A DNA stretch of 64,000 nucleotides from Rubrivivax gelatinosus (GTDB lineage: Bacteria; Pseudomonadota; Gammaproteobacteria; Burkholderiales; Burkholderiaceae_C), in contig NZ_SLXD01000003.1 of assembly GCF_004340905.1 (NCBI RefSeq), positions 310,001 to 374,000 on the forward strand. Reading direction: 5' to 3'. Shown here piece after piece: positions 42,651 to 51,758 of the stretch (its first letter is position 1; each line of letters starts with the position of its first letter). The translations under genes and the position numbers were made by a program. The notes beneath the pieces are model-generated. The model searched no databases, was not told where the DNA came from, and was given only the letters and a program-made list of their open reading frames with translations.

Positions 42651-43690
42651 GATGACCTCCTGCAATGGCCGTCGAGCAGCGACTGGTAGACCTCGACGTA
42701 GCACGAGGCCATGCGCTCGACGGTGAAACGGCGTTCGAACTCGGCGCGGCAGCGCCGACGGTCGATCGTGCCGATGCGGCGTGCCGCGTGCACCGCGCCG
42801 GCCTGGTCGTCGACGATGAAGCCGGTGACGCCGTCGTCGAGCACCTCCGGCACCGAACCGCAGCGGTAGGCGAGCACCGGCGTGCCGCAGGCGAAGGCCT
42901 CGATCATCACCAGCCCGAAGGGCTCGGGCCAGTCGATCGGGAACAGCAGCGCGCGTGCCTTGCCCAGCAGCTCGTTCTTCTCGCGGTCGCCGACCTCGCC
43001 GAGGAAACGCACCAGCGGGTGCTCCAGCCGGGGGGCGATGTCGTGCTCGAAGTAGGCCCGGTCCACCGGGTCGACCTTGGCCGCGATGCGCAGCGGCACG
43101 CCGCAGGCGATGGCGATCTCGATCGCGCGATCGACGCGCTTTTCGGGGGAGATGCGGCCGAGGAAGACGAAGTAGTCGCCCGGCTGTCCGTGGAAGCGGT
43201 ACAGGTCGCGCGGCAGGCCGTGCTGCACGGTGGCGCACCAGTTGGCCTCGGGCAGCGGCTGGCGCTGGTGCTCGGAGATCGAGACCAGGGGATGGGTGCG
43301 AAAGTGCTCGTGCAGCGGCCGCAGCTCGGGCAGGTCCAGGCGCCCGTGCATCGTCGTCAGGCTGGGCGTGGCGGCGCGCCGCGCCAGCGGGTAGTGCAGG
43401 AAGTCGATGTGGAAGTGGATGACGTCGAAGGCCGGCGCCTGCTCGAAGACGCGGTCGACCATCATCACGTGGCGCATCAGCCAGTCCGGGCGCGTCGGGT
43501 CGCCGCGCAGGCTGCGGCGCGACATCGGCTGCAGCGTGGCGCGGGTCAGCGAGTCGCCGCTGGCGAACAGCGTGACCTCGTGCCCCTGCGCCGCCAGCGC
43601 CTCGGTGAGGTAGGAAACGACGCGTTCCGTGCCGCCGTAGGTCTCAGGGGGCACACGTTCGATCAGCGGGGCGACCTGGGCGATCTTCAC
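42647..43690 (-). CDS. GT4-family glycosyltransferase
   Basis: A 347-residue GT-B glycosyltransferase. The N-terminal domain opens KIAQVAPLIERVPPETYGGTERVVSYL, with the glycine loop YGGTERV. The C-terminal nucleotide-sugar domain has LGRISPEKRVDRAIEIA and the E(x7)E motif in PEPFGLVMIEAFACGTPVLA. The GTG at 43690 gives the family N-terminus; a TTG at 43708 is an alternative. It is translationally coupled (GTGA) to the debranching-type enzyme, so the two probably build or trim the same glucan. No signal peptide; cytoplasmic. Confidence 0.88.
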   Translation of the reverse strand: MKIAQVAPLIERVPPETYGGTERVVSYLTEALAAQGHEVTLFASGDSLTRATLQPMSRRSLRGDPTRPDWLMRHVMMVDRVFEQAPAFDVIHFHIDFLHYPLARRAATPSLTTMHGRLDLPELRPLHEHFRTHPLVSISEHQRQPLPEANWCATVQHGLPRDLYRFHGQPGDYFVFLGRISPEKRVDRAIEIAIACGVPLRIAAKVDPVDRAYFEHDIAPRLEHPLVRFLGEVGDREKNELLGKARALLFPIDWPEPFGLVMIEAFACGTPVLAYRCGSVPEVLDDGVTGFIVDDQAGAVHAARRIGTIDRRRCRAEFERRFTVERMASCYVEVYQSLLDGHCRRSS

Positions 43691-43741
43691 GAGGCGACCG
43701 GGCGGCAAGGCCTGTGCCCGCCGCGCGCGGCCGCCATCGGG

Positions 43742-44728
43742 TCAGCTCAGCCCCAGCGACTTCATGAAGGCTTCCACCTGCTCGGTGTAGCGCGCGTCCT
43801 TGCCCAGTTCGGCGTTGATGCCGCCGTGGTTGAAGTCGATCGGCAGCACCTGGGCCCGCCCGCCGGCGGCCTGCGCCTTGGCCGCGAAACGTTCGGCCTG
43901 GCCGCAGCTCTCCTTGCGCTGCGACGAGCACACCAGCAGCATCGGCCGCGGCGTGCCGGTGAGGCGGTGGTAGGGCGAGTTCTCGCGCCAGACCGCGGGG
44001 TCCTTGCCGAAGACGCGGTCGTAGAAGCGGTAATGCGAGCCCTCCATGACCTGCACCACGTCCAGCGCGGCGCTGTCCAGCGCGACGGTGCCCGGCCAGG
44101 GGCGTGCGCCGCGCCGTTCGGCGATGCGCGGGTCGGCCGCCAGCAGGGCGACCAGATGGGCGCCGGCGGAGTGGCCCATCAGCAGCACGCGCTCGGCGTC
44201 GCCGCCCCAGCCGGCGGCCTTGTGCTGCACGAAGGCCAGCGCGCGGGCGACGTCGTCGGCCTGCTGCAGCGGGTCGGGCGCCCGCCGGTCCATGCGGTAG
44301 TTGGTCGACACGACGATCCAGCCGCGCGGCAGCCAGCGCGCGACCTTGGCCGGCGCGACGCCTCGGTTGGCCTTGTCGCCGACCATCCAGGCGCCGCCGT
44401 GCACCATCAGCAGCACCGGGCGGCGCCCGCCGTCGCCGGCCGGGATGTAGACGTCGAGCTTCTGCGCCGGGTCCTCGCCATAGGCGAGGTCGAGCTCGGA
44501 ACGTGCGCCGGGTGGCAGCACCACAGTGCCGCGGGCGCCGTCGTCGCGTTCGAGTTCGCCTTCGCCTTCGTCACGGCCGCGCAAGCGGCGCACCAGCCCG
44601 CCGAGCAGCCCGCTGCCGCCTTCGGCCTGCGCCGCGCCGGCGGCCCCGGCCAGCAGCAGCGTGAGCGCTCGGCGACGTGCCGGCAGCATCGGGCCGGAGG
44701 GCAGGGTGGGGCGGCGCATGAAGGGCAT
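43742..44728 (-). CDS. Exported alpha/beta hydrolase (esterase, BD-FAE/HSL-like)
   Basis: A 328-residue protein with a Tat-like or Sec leader (ARRRALTLLLAGAAGAAQA). The mature hydrolase domain has the oxyanion motif VLLMVHGGAWMVGDK (HGGxW), the nucleophile elbow LLMGHSAGAHLVAL (GxSxG) and a C-terminal His in IDFNHGGINAEL. This is the HSL/BD-FAE esterase layout, acting on acyl or feruloyl esters. A low-complexity stretch (GGLVRRLRGRDEGEGELER) follows the leader. Alternative starts at 44719 or 44686 would leave the domain unchanged. It stands alone between the glycosyltransferase and CPA2 genes. Confidence 0.85.
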   Translation of the reverse strand: MPFMRRPTLPSGPMLPARRRALTLLLAGAAGAAQAEGGSGLLGGLVRRLRGRDEGEGELERDDGARGTVVLPPGARSELDLAYGEDPAQKLDVYIPAGDGGRRPVLLMVHGGAWMVGDKANRGVAPAKVARWLPRGWIVVSTNYRMDRRAPDPLQQADDVARALAFVQHKAAGWGGDAERVLLMGHSAGAHLVALLAADPRIAERRGARPWPGTVALDSAALDVVQVMEGSHYRFYDRVFGKDPAVWRENSPYHRLTGTPRPMLLVCSSQRKESCGQAERFAAKAQAAGGRAQVLPIDFNHGGINAELGKDARYTEQVEAFMKSLGLS

Positions 44729-44839
44729 CGCGGCAGACGTTCTGGGTGGGAGAAAGGGATTCTGGCCGAGCGATCCGTGACGCCTCGCCGGGGCGGCGGT
44801 AAAGAAGCGTTGCGGCCCCCCGAACCCGGGACTCGGGAC

Positions 44840-46534
44840 TCAGGACGGCCCGATGCCGCGCCAGCGCGCCACCGTGTGGGCCGCGATCGCGTGCGCCAGC
44901 TCGGCCTCGGCGACGAAGACCCGCGCCACACCGGCGGTCTGCAGCAGGGCGTCGGCATCGGCGCCGGCCGAACGCGCGATGATCTCCAGGCCCGGGCGCA
45001 GCACCAGCGCGGTCTCGGCGACACGGCGCACGTCGAAGGTGTCGGGCGTGGCGACGACGAGCACGCTGGCGCGTGCGACGTGGGCCTGCACCAGCACCGT
45101 CGGATCGGCGGCGTCGCCCCAGACGGCGTGCAGACCGTCCGCGCGCAGCGCCTCGACACGCTCGCGGTTCTGGTCGACGACGATGAAGGGCACGCCGGCG
45201 GCGCGCAGCGCCTGGCTCACGGCGCGGCCGACGCGGCCGTGGCCGACGACGACGACCAGGCCTTCGAGCCGCCGCGTGTCCACGTGCCCGGGCAGCGCGG
45301 CCAGCGGGTCCTCGCGCGCCTCGAAGCGGCGCAGCGCCGGGGAGCGTTCGCGCAGCCACGCCATCGCCGGCTCGATCGCGGCGAACAGCAGCGGGTTGGC
45401 GGCGATCGAGATCAGCGCGCCCGCCAGCACCAGGCTGCTGCCTTCGGCCGGCAGCACGCCCAGCGCGACGCCCAGCCCGGCGAGGATGAACGAGAACTCG
45501 CCGATCTGCGCCAGGCTTGCGCCCACCGTCATCGCGCTGCCCAGCGGGTAGCGGAAGGCGAGCACCAGCACGATCGCGGCGAAGGTCTTGCCCAGCATCA
45601 CGATGGCGACGACGGCGAGCACGCGCAGCGGCTCGGCGACCAGGATCGCCGGGTCGAACAGCATGCCCACCGAGACGAAGAACAGCACCGAGAAGGCGTC
45701 GCGCAGCGGCAGCGACTCGTCGGCGGCGCGGCGCGCGAACTCCGACTCGCGCATCATCATCCCGGCGAAGAAGGCGCCGAGCGCGAACGAGACGTCGAAC
45801 AGCTTGGCCGAGCCCCAGGCGACACCGACCGCGGCGGCGACGACGCACAGCGTGAACAGCTCGCGCGAGTTGCTGCGCGCGGCCAGCCACAGCAGCCCGG
45901 GCAGCACGCGGCGGCCGACCAGCAGCATCAGCGCGATGAAGCCGCCGACCTTGGCGGCGGTCCACAGCAGCGCCTCGCCGAGCTCCCCGCCGGCGGGCGC
46001 CTGGCCGTCCAGCAGCGCCGCCACCGGCGGCAGCAGCACCAGCGCCAGCACCATCACCAGGTCCTCGACGACCAGCCAGCCGATCGCGATGCGGCCGTTG
46101 ACGGTGTCGATCTGGCCGCGCGCCTCCAGCGCGCGCAGCAGCACCACCGTGCTGGCCACCGACAGCGCCAGCCCGAAGACGAAGGCCGCCGCCGGGCGCC
46201 AGCCCCAGAAGCTCGCGGTGGCCATGCCCAGCGCCGTGGCCACGGCGATCTGCAGGACGGCGCCGGGCACCGCGATGCGGCGCACCGCCAGCAAGTCGGC
46301 GAGCGAGAAATGCAGCCCGACGCCGAACATCAGCAGCATCACGCCGATCTCGGCGAGCTGGCCGGCGAGCGCGACGTCGGCGACGAAGCCCGGCGTCGCC
46401 GGCCCGATGGCGATGCCCGCGAGCAGGTAGCCCACCAGCGGCGGCATCTTCAGGCGCGCCGCGAGGTAGCCGAACACGAGGGCCAGGCCGAACCCCGCGG
46501 CGATCGTCGCGATCAGCGAGGTCTCGTGCGGCAT
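44840..46534 (-). CDS. CPA2 K+/H+ antiporter, YbaL/KefB-like
   Basis: A 564-residue protein. The N-terminal 385 residues form the Na_H_Exchanger membrane domain with LKMPPLVGYLLAGIAIGP and the transport motif IGWLVVEDLVMVLALVLLP. The C-terminal part (about 415-540) is an RCK_N/TrkA-N domain with VVVVGHGRVGRAVSQAL and the acidic end of the second strand (VDQNRERVEAL). The gene lacks the RCK_C extension, as YbaL-type proteins do. These antiporters protect against electrophiles and osmotic stress. It is a single gene, convergent with nothing close, followed by the TetR gene. Confidence 0.9.
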   Translation of the reverse strand: MPHETSLIATIAAGFGLALVFGYLAARLKMPPLVGYLLAGIAIGPATPGFVADVALAGQLAEIGVMLLMFGVGLHFSLADLLAVRRIAVPGAVLQIAVATALGMATASFWGWRPAAAFVFGLALSVASTVVLLRALEARGQIDTVNGRIAIGWLVVEDLVMVLALVLLPPVAALLDGQAPAGGELGEALLWTAAKVGGFIALMLLVGRRVLPGLLWLAARSNSRELFTLCVVAAAVGVAWGSAKLFDVSFALGAFFAGMMMRESEFARRAADESLPLRDAFSVLFFVSVGMLFDPAILVAEPLRVLAVVAIVMLGKTFAAIVLVLAFRYPLGSAMTVGASLAQIGEFSFILAGLGVALGVLPAEGSSLVLAGALISIAANPLLFAAIEPAMAWLRERSPALRRFEAREDPLAALPGHVDTRRLEGLVVVVGHGRVGRAVSQALRAAGVPFIVVDQNRERVEALRADGLHAVWGDAADPTVLVQAHVARASVLVVATPDTFDVRRVAETALVLRPGLEIIARSAGADADALLQTAGVARVFVAEAELAHAIAAHTVARWRGIGPS

Positions 46535-46594
46535 CGGCCCAGTCTAGGGCCCGGGTCGCGGCGCGCCGGGCAAACCCGGTGCCGGCGGCGGGGA

Positions 46595-47215
46595 TCAGGC
46601 CGGGGCGTGCAGGCCGCGGAAGTAGGCGTCGAGCAGCGCCTCGCCGCAGGCGACGAGGTCGAAGGCGCCGGGGTCGAGCATCCAGTTGTGCAGCAGCCCG
46701 TCGATCAGCGCGTGCAGGCCGCCGGCGGCGGTCATCGCCGGCATCGCCAGGCGGATCTGCCCGGCGGCCTGGGCGCGCTCGAAGATCGCGGCCAGGTGGC
46801 CGATGCGCTCGACCAGGCAGGCGATGCGGCGCTCGCGCACGCCCTGCATCTCGTCGACATACTCCACCTTGTGCAGCGCGATCTCGAACACACGCTGTGC
46901 CTGCACGTCCTCGACCGCGGCGCGCAGCGCGCCCAGCGTCGCCTGGCGCACCACGGTCAGCGGGTCGGTGACCTCGGGGTCGCCGGCGCGCAGCATCTCG
47001 GTCTCCAGCGGGAGCACGACGCGGTCCATCATGGCTTCGAAGAGCGCTGCCTTGTCACGGAAATGCCAGTAAATTGCGCCGCGTGTCACGCCGGCCGCGC
47101 GCGCGATGTCCTCCAGCGACGTTCCGGACACGCCGTTGTTGTGAAATTCGCGTTCTGCCGCATCGAGGATCCGGGCGCGGGTCGCCTCGGCTTCCTCCTT
47201 GGTGCGTCGGGCCAT
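46595..47215 (-). CDS. TetR/AcrR repressor of the RND pump
   Basis: A 206-residue TetR protein of the AcrR/TtgR type: ARRTKEEAEATRARILDAAEREF, then HNNGVSGTSLEDIARAAGVTRGAIYWHFRDKAALF (HTH to about residue 55), identical in layout to AcrR. The C-terminal drug pocket is helical (ALHKVEYVDEMQGVRERR). It is divergent from the adaptor gene with a clear palindrome in the gap, so it represses the pump and itself, with inducer release by hydrophobic drugs as known for AcrR/TtgR. Confidence 0.94.
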   Translation of the reverse strand: MARRTKEEAEATRARILDAAEREFHNNGVSGTSLEDIARAAGVTRGAIYWHFRDKAALFEAMMDRVVLPLETEMLRAGDPEVTDPLTVVRQATLGALRAAVEDVQAQRVFEIALHKVEYVDEMQGVRERRIACLVERIGHLAAIFERAQAAGQIRLAMPAMTAAGGLHALIDGLLHNWMLDPGAFDLVACGEALLDAYFRGLHAPA

Positions 47216-47235
47216 GGCTTCAGGCTGGCTTAAAC

Positions 47236-47257
47236 ATACATACGCGATTGTATGTAT
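47236..47257. promoter_or_regulatory. AcrR/TtgR-type operator
   Basis: ATACATAC (47236-47243) and GTATGTAT (47250-47257) are perfect inverted arms around GCGATT. This is the TACATAC...GTATGTA pattern of AcrR/TtgR sites, located 21 bp from the TetR start and 87 bp ahead of the adaptor start. Confidence 0.8.
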
Positions 47258-47343
47258 AGTCGGCGCCTTTTGGCCCAGGGGTTGCTCCACCCGGGCCGTT
47301 GGGGGCTTGTTCCCCCGGTTCGCGAACAAGAAAGGTTTTCCGC

Positions 47344-48579
47344 ATGTCCTCGACGCCTCGTGTCGTGAAGTTGCCGGGCCGTGTCATCGCCTGGCCGCTG
47401 CTGGCGGTGCCGCTGGCCGTGGTGCTGGCCGCCTGTTCCAAGCAGGATCAGGCGCAGGCCGGTGGCCAGGCTCCGCCGCCGCCCGCCGTCGGCGTCGTCA
47501 CCGCCTCGGTGCAGACGGTGCCCGTCGTCACCGAGCTGCCGGGACGCACCGAGGCCTCGCGTGTCGCGCAGGTGCGCGCGCGTGCCGCCGGCATCCTCGT
47601 CGAGCGCCGCTTCACCGAAGGCAGCGACGTCAAGGCCGGCCAGGTGCTGTTCCGCATCGACCCGGCGCCGTACGAGGCTTCGCTGGCCAGCGCCCGCGCG
47701 CAGCTCGCGCGCGCCGAGGCGACGCTGACGCAGGCGCGCGCCCAGGCCCAGCGCTACGAGCCGCTGGTCAAGGCCAACGCGATCAGCCAGCAGGACTACA
47801 TCGACGCCGTGGCCACCGCCAAGGCGGCCGAGGCCGACGTCGCCGCCGCCCAGGCCGCGCTGCAGACCTCCAGCATCAACCTCGGCTACGCCACCGTCAC
47901 CTCGCCGATCGCCGGGCGCATCGGCCGCGCGCTGGTCACCGAAGGTGCGCTCGTCGGCCAGGGCGAAGTCACGCAGCTGGCCACGGTGCAGCAGATCGAC
48001 CCGATGTACGTCAACTTCACGCAGCCGGTGGCCGACGTGATGCGGCTGCGCCAGGCGATCGCCGCGGGCAAGTTCAAGAGCGTCGGCGGCGCCGTTCCGG
48101 TGCGCGTCGTGCTCGACGACGGCAGCGTCTACCCGACCGCCGGCAAGCTGCTGTTCTCGGACCTGACGGTCGACGAGACCACCGGCCAGATCACGCTGCG
48201 CGCCGAGGTGCCCAACCCCAAGGGCACGCTGCTGCCGGGCATGTACGTGCGCGTGCGCCTGGAGCAGGCGGCCGCGTCCGACGCGATCCTCGTGCCGCAG
48301 CAGGCGGTGACGCGCAGCAACCAGGGCGACACGGTGCTCGTCGTCGGCGACGACGGCAAGTTCGCGCCGCGCCCGGTGAAGATCACCGGCGGCCGCGACG
48401 GCCAGTGGGTCGTGCTCGACGGCCTGGCCGCAGGCGAGAAGATCATGGTCGACGGCTTCCAGAAGCTGCGCGGCGCGACCGTCGTCAAGCCGGTGCCTTG
48501 GACGCCTTCGGCCTCGCAGCCGGCGGGCGCCGCCCCGGCGGCGTCGGCTCCGGCGTCGGCGGCCTCGGCGGCCAAGTGA
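47344..48579 (+). CDS. RND periplasmic adaptor (AcrA/MexA-like lipoprotein)
   Basis: A 411-residue membrane-fusion protein with lipobox VLAAC (Cys31). LPGRTEASRVAQVRARAAGILVERRFTEGSDVKAGQVLFRIDPAPYEASLASARAQL is the biotinyl-lipoyl and first hairpin helix. INLGYATVTSPIAGRIGRALVTEGALV closes the sandwich. The beta-barrel and membrane-proximal parts follow to VVLDGLAAGEKIMVDGFQKLRGA. An Ala/Pro-rich tail ends the protein. The ATG at 47344 is chosen because the signal peptide begins there. Permease and outer-membrane genes follow at 11 bp and at a 1-bp overlap. Confidence 0.94.
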   Translation: MSSTPRVVKLPGRVIAWPLLAVPLAVVLAACSKQDQAQAGGQAPPPPAVGVVTASVQTVPVVTELPGRTEASRVAQVRARAAGILVERRFTEGSDVKAGQVLFRIDPAPYEASLASARAQLARAEATLTQARAQAQRYEPLVKANAISQQDYIDAVATAKAAEADVAAAQAALQTSSINLGYATVTSPIAGRIGRALVTEGALVGQGEVTQLATVQQIDPMYVNFTQPVADVMRLRQAIAAGKFKSVGGAVPVRVVLDDGSVYPTAGKLLFSDLTVDETTGQITLRAEVPNPKGTLLPGMYVRVRLEQAAASDAILVPQQAVTRSNQGDTVLVVGDDGKFAPRPVKITGGRDGQWVVLDGLAAGEKIMVDGFQKLRGATVVKPVPWTPSASQPAGAAPAASAPASAASAAK

Positions 48580-48590
48580 GGGGCGTCTAG

Positions 48591-51500
48591 ATGGCACGCT
48601 TCTTCATCGACCGCCCGGTCTTCGCGTGGGTGATCGCGCTTTTCGTCCTCGTCTTCGGCGGGGTCGCGATCACGCAGCTGCCGGTCTCGCAGTACCCGCC
48701 GGTCGCGCCGCCGTCGATCGTCGTCACGGTCTCGTACCCGGGCGCTTCGGCCCAGACGCTGGAAGACAGCGTGCTGAGCCTCATCGAGCGCGAAATGAAC
48801 GGCGCCGAGGGCCTGATCTACATGGAGACCGTGTCGCAGGCCAACGGCAGCGGCACGATCACCCTCAGCTTCCAGCCCGGCACCAACCCCGAGCTGGCGC
48901 AGGTCGAGGTGCAGAACCGCCTGAGCCGCGCGACGCCGCGGCTGCCGCAGGCGGTGACGCAGCAGGGCGTGCGCGTGGACAAGTCGCGCTCGAACTTCCT
49001 GCTGTTCGCGATCCTGTCCTCGGACAACCCGGCCTACGACCCGATCGCGCTGGGTGACTACGCGGCGCGCAACATCGTGCCGGAACTGCAGCGCGTGCCC
49101 GGCGTCGGCCAGGTCCAGCAGTTCGGCACCGAGCGCGCGATGCGCATCTGGATCGACCCGGCCAAGCTCGTCGGCTACAAGCTGGCGCCGGCCGACGTCA
49201 CCGCGGCGATCACGGCGCAGAACGCGCAGGTCGCCTCGGGCACGATCGGCGACCGGCCCAACGTGCCGGGCCAGCCGATCTTCGCCACCGTGGTCGTCGA
49301 CGGCCAGCTGACCACCGTCGAGCAGTTCGGCGACATCGTGCTGCGCGCCAACGCCGACGGCTCGACCGTGCGCCTGAAGGACGTCGCGCGCGTCGAGCTC
49401 GGCGGCCAGGCCTATGCCACCGAGGCGCGCCTGAACGGCAAGGCCTCGACCGGCGTGGGCGTGCAGCTCTCGCCGTCGGGCAACGCGATGGCCACCGCCA
49501 CGGCGGTCAAGCAGCGTCTGGACGAGCTCTCGAAGTTCTTCCCGCAGGGCGTCAAGGCCACCGTCCCGTACGACAGCTCCAAGTTCGTCGACATCTCGAT
49601 CAAGCAGGTCGTCGAGACCCTGGTCGAGGCCGTGTTCCTCGTGTTCCTCGTGATGTATCTGTTCCTGCAGAACATCCGCTACACGATCATCCCGACGCTG
49701 GTCGTGCCGATCTCGCTGATGGGCACCTTCGCGGTGCTGCTGGCGCTGGGCTTCTCGATCAACGTGCTGACGATGTTCGGCATGGTGCTGGTCATCGGCA
49801 TCGTCGTCGACGACGCGATCGTCGTCATCGAGAACGTCGAGCGCATCATGAGCGAGGAGGGGCTGCCACCACGCGCGGCGACACGCAAGGCGATGGGCCA
49901 GATCTCCGGCGCCATCATCGGCGTGACGGTGGTGCTGGTCTCGGTGTTCGTGCCGCTGGCCTTCCTGTCGGGCGCGATCGGCAACATCTACCGCCAGTTC
50001 TCGGCGGTGATGGTGGTGTCGATCCTGTTCTCGGCCTTCATGGCGCTGTCGTTCACGCCGGCGCTGTGCGCGACCTTCCTCAAGCCCGTCGAGGCCGGCC
50101 ACCACATGGAGAAGGGCGGCTTCTTCGGCTGGTTCAACCGCACGTTCGCGCGCACCGCGCGCGGCTACGAAGGGCGCGTGGCCTGGGTGCTGCGACGCGG
50201 CGGGCGCATGCTGATCATCTACGCGGCGATCGGCGGCGCGCTGGTACTCGTGATGTCGCGGCTGCCGACCTCGTTCCTGCCCAACGAGGACCAGGGCACG
50301 CTGATCGTCAACGTGCAGCTGCCCCCGGGCGCGACCACCGAGCGCACCAGCGCGGTGATGAGCCAGGTCGAGGACTTCATGCTCAAGCAGCCCGAGGTCT
50401 CCAGCATGGTCAGCGTGCTGGGCTTCAGCTTCTCGGGCAGCGGCCAGAACGCGGCGCTGGGCTTCGTCACGCTCAAGGACTGGGGCGACCGCGACCTGAC
50501 GACCGGCTCCGCGCAGGCGCTCGTGGGCCGGGCCTTCGGTGCGCTCTCGCAGATCCGCGACGCCTTCATCTTCCCGGTGAGCCCGCCGCCGATTCCTGAA
50601 CTGGGCACGGCCAGCGGCTTCGCCTTCCGCCTGCAGGACCGCGGCAGCAGCGGCCACGAGGCGCTGCTGGCGGCACGCAACCAGCTGCTGTTCATGGCCT
50701 CGCAGAGCAAGGTGCTCGCGGGCGTGCGCCCCGAGGGCCTGGAGGACGCGCCGCAGCTCAAGCTCAACATCGACCGCGACAAGGCGGCGGCGCTGGGCGT
50801 GGGTTTCTCCGCGATCAACACCGCACTGTCGACCTCGCTCGGTTCGTCGTACGTCAACGACTTCCCGAACACCGGGCGCATGCAGCGTGTGGTGGTGCAG
50901 GCCGACGCCCCGGCACGCATGCAGCCCGAGGACCTGCTGCGCATCAACGCGCTGAACACCTCGGGCAAGCTGGTGCCGCTGTCGGCGTTCACGACCGCCG
51001 AGTGGGTCAGCGGCCCGATGCAGACCGTGCGCTACAACGGCTACCCGGCGATGCGCATCGCCGGCGAGGCCGCGCCGGGCTACAGCACCGGCGACGCGAT
51101 GGCCGAGATGGAGCGCCTGGCCGGGCAGCTGCCGCCGGGGTTCGCCTACGAATGGACCGGCACCTCGCGCGAGGAGAAGCTCTCGGGTTCGACCGCGACG
51201 ATCCTGTTCGCGTTCTCGCTGCTGGCGGTGTTCCTGTGCCTGGCAGCGCTGTACGAGAGCTGGTCGATCCCGCTGTCGGTGATCCTCGTCGTGCCGCTGG
51301 GCGTCGTCGGCGTCGCGCTGGCGACGATGCTGCGCGGCTTCGAGAACGACGTGTACTTCAAGGTCGGCCTGATCACCGTGATCGGCCTGGCGGCGAAGAA
51401 CGCGGTGCTGATCATCGAGTTCGCCAAGGACCTGCACGCGCAGGGCAAGGGCCTGGTGGAGTCGGCGCTGGAGGCGGCCCACCTGCGCTTCCGTCCGATC

Positions 51501-51758
51501 ATCATGACCTCGCTGGCCTTCATCCTGGGCGTGCTGCCGCTGGCGATCTCGCACGGCGCGGGCTCGGCGAGCCAGAACGCGATCGGCACCGGCGTGATGG
51601 GCGGCATGATCACCGCGACGGTGCTGTCGGTGTTCTTCACGCCGCTGTTCTTCGTCATGGTGCGCAAGCTGTTCAAGGGCAGCGAACGACAACGGCGCAT
51701 GTATGCGCACGAGGCGGCCGAGGGCGATGCCCAGGCGGCCGGCGAGGAGAAGAAGTGA
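48591..51758 (+). CDS. RND efflux permease (AcrB/MexB, HAE1 family)
   Basis: A 1055-residue trimeric drug/proton antiporter. It opens MARFFIDRPVFAWVIALFVLVFGG, the AcrB start. The proton-relay aspartates fall at 407 and 408 in IVVDDAIVVIENVER, numbered as in AcrB. The Lys940-equivalent lies in KNAVLIIEFAKDL. GLGFSFSGSG-like drug-binding and gate regions are present. The stop overlaps the outer-membrane gene start by one base (TGATG). Broad substrate range (detergents, dyes, antibiotics) is expected from family membership. Confidence 0.96.
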   Translation: MARFFIDRPVFAWVIALFVLVFGGVAITQLPVSQYPPVAPPSIVVTVSYPGASAQTLEDSVLSLIEREMNGAEGLIYMETVSQANGSGTITLSFQPGTNPELAQVEVQNRLSRATPRLPQAVTQQGVRVDKSRSNFLLFAILSSDNPAYDPIALGDYAARNIVPELQRVPGVGQVQQFGTERAMRIWIDPAKLVGYKLAPADVTAAITAQNAQVASGTIGDRPNVPGQPIFATVVVDGQLTTVEQFGDIVLRANADGSTVRLKDVARVELGGQAYATEARLNGKASTGVGVQLSPSGNAMATATAVKQRLDELSKFFPQGVKATVPYDSSKFVDISIKQVVETLVEAVFLVFLVMYLFLQNIRYTIIPTLVVPISLMGTFAVLLALGFSINVLTMFGMVLVIGIVVDDAIVVIENVERIMSEEGLPPRAATRKAMGQISGAIIGVTVVLVSVFVPLAFLSGAIGNIYRQFSAVMVVSILFSAFMALSFTPALCATFLKPVEAGHHMEKGGFFGWFNRTFARTARGYEGRVAWVLRRGGRMLIIYAAIGGALVLVMSRLPTSFLPNEDQGTLIVNVQLPPGATTERTSAVMSQVEDFMLKQPEVSSMVSVLGFSFSGSGQNAALGFVTLKDWGDRDLTTGSAQALVGRAFGALSQIRDAFIFPVSPPPIPELGTASGFAFRLQDRGSSGHEALLAARNQLLFMASQSKVLAGVRPEGLEDAPQLKLNIDRDKAAALGVGFSAINTALSTSLGSSYVNDFPNTGRMQRVVVQADAPARMQPEDLLRINALNTSGKLVPLSAFTTAEWVSGPMQTVRYNGYPAMRIAGEAAPGYSTGDAMAEMERLAGQLPPGFAYEWTGTSREEKLSGSTATILFAFSLLAVFLCLAALYESWSIPLSVILVVPLGVVGVALATMLRGFENDVYFKVGLITVIGLAAKNAVLIIEFAKDLHAQGKGLVESALEAAHLRFRPIIMTSLAFILGVLPLAISHGAGSASQNAIGTGVMGGMITATVLSVFFTPLFFVMVRKLFKGSERQRRMYAHEAAEGDAQAAGEEKK

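Noticed and set aside
42665..47233. A 1522-codon plus-strand frame opposite glycosyltransferase, esterase, CPA2 and TetR genes
   Set aside because: It crosses several unrelated genes in antisense and has shadow composition.
48129..51710. A 1193-codon minus-strand frame opposite the RND permease
   Set aside because: It is antisense to a clear AcrB-type gene and is dominated by His, Arg, Asp and Gln from GC-rich shadow codons.
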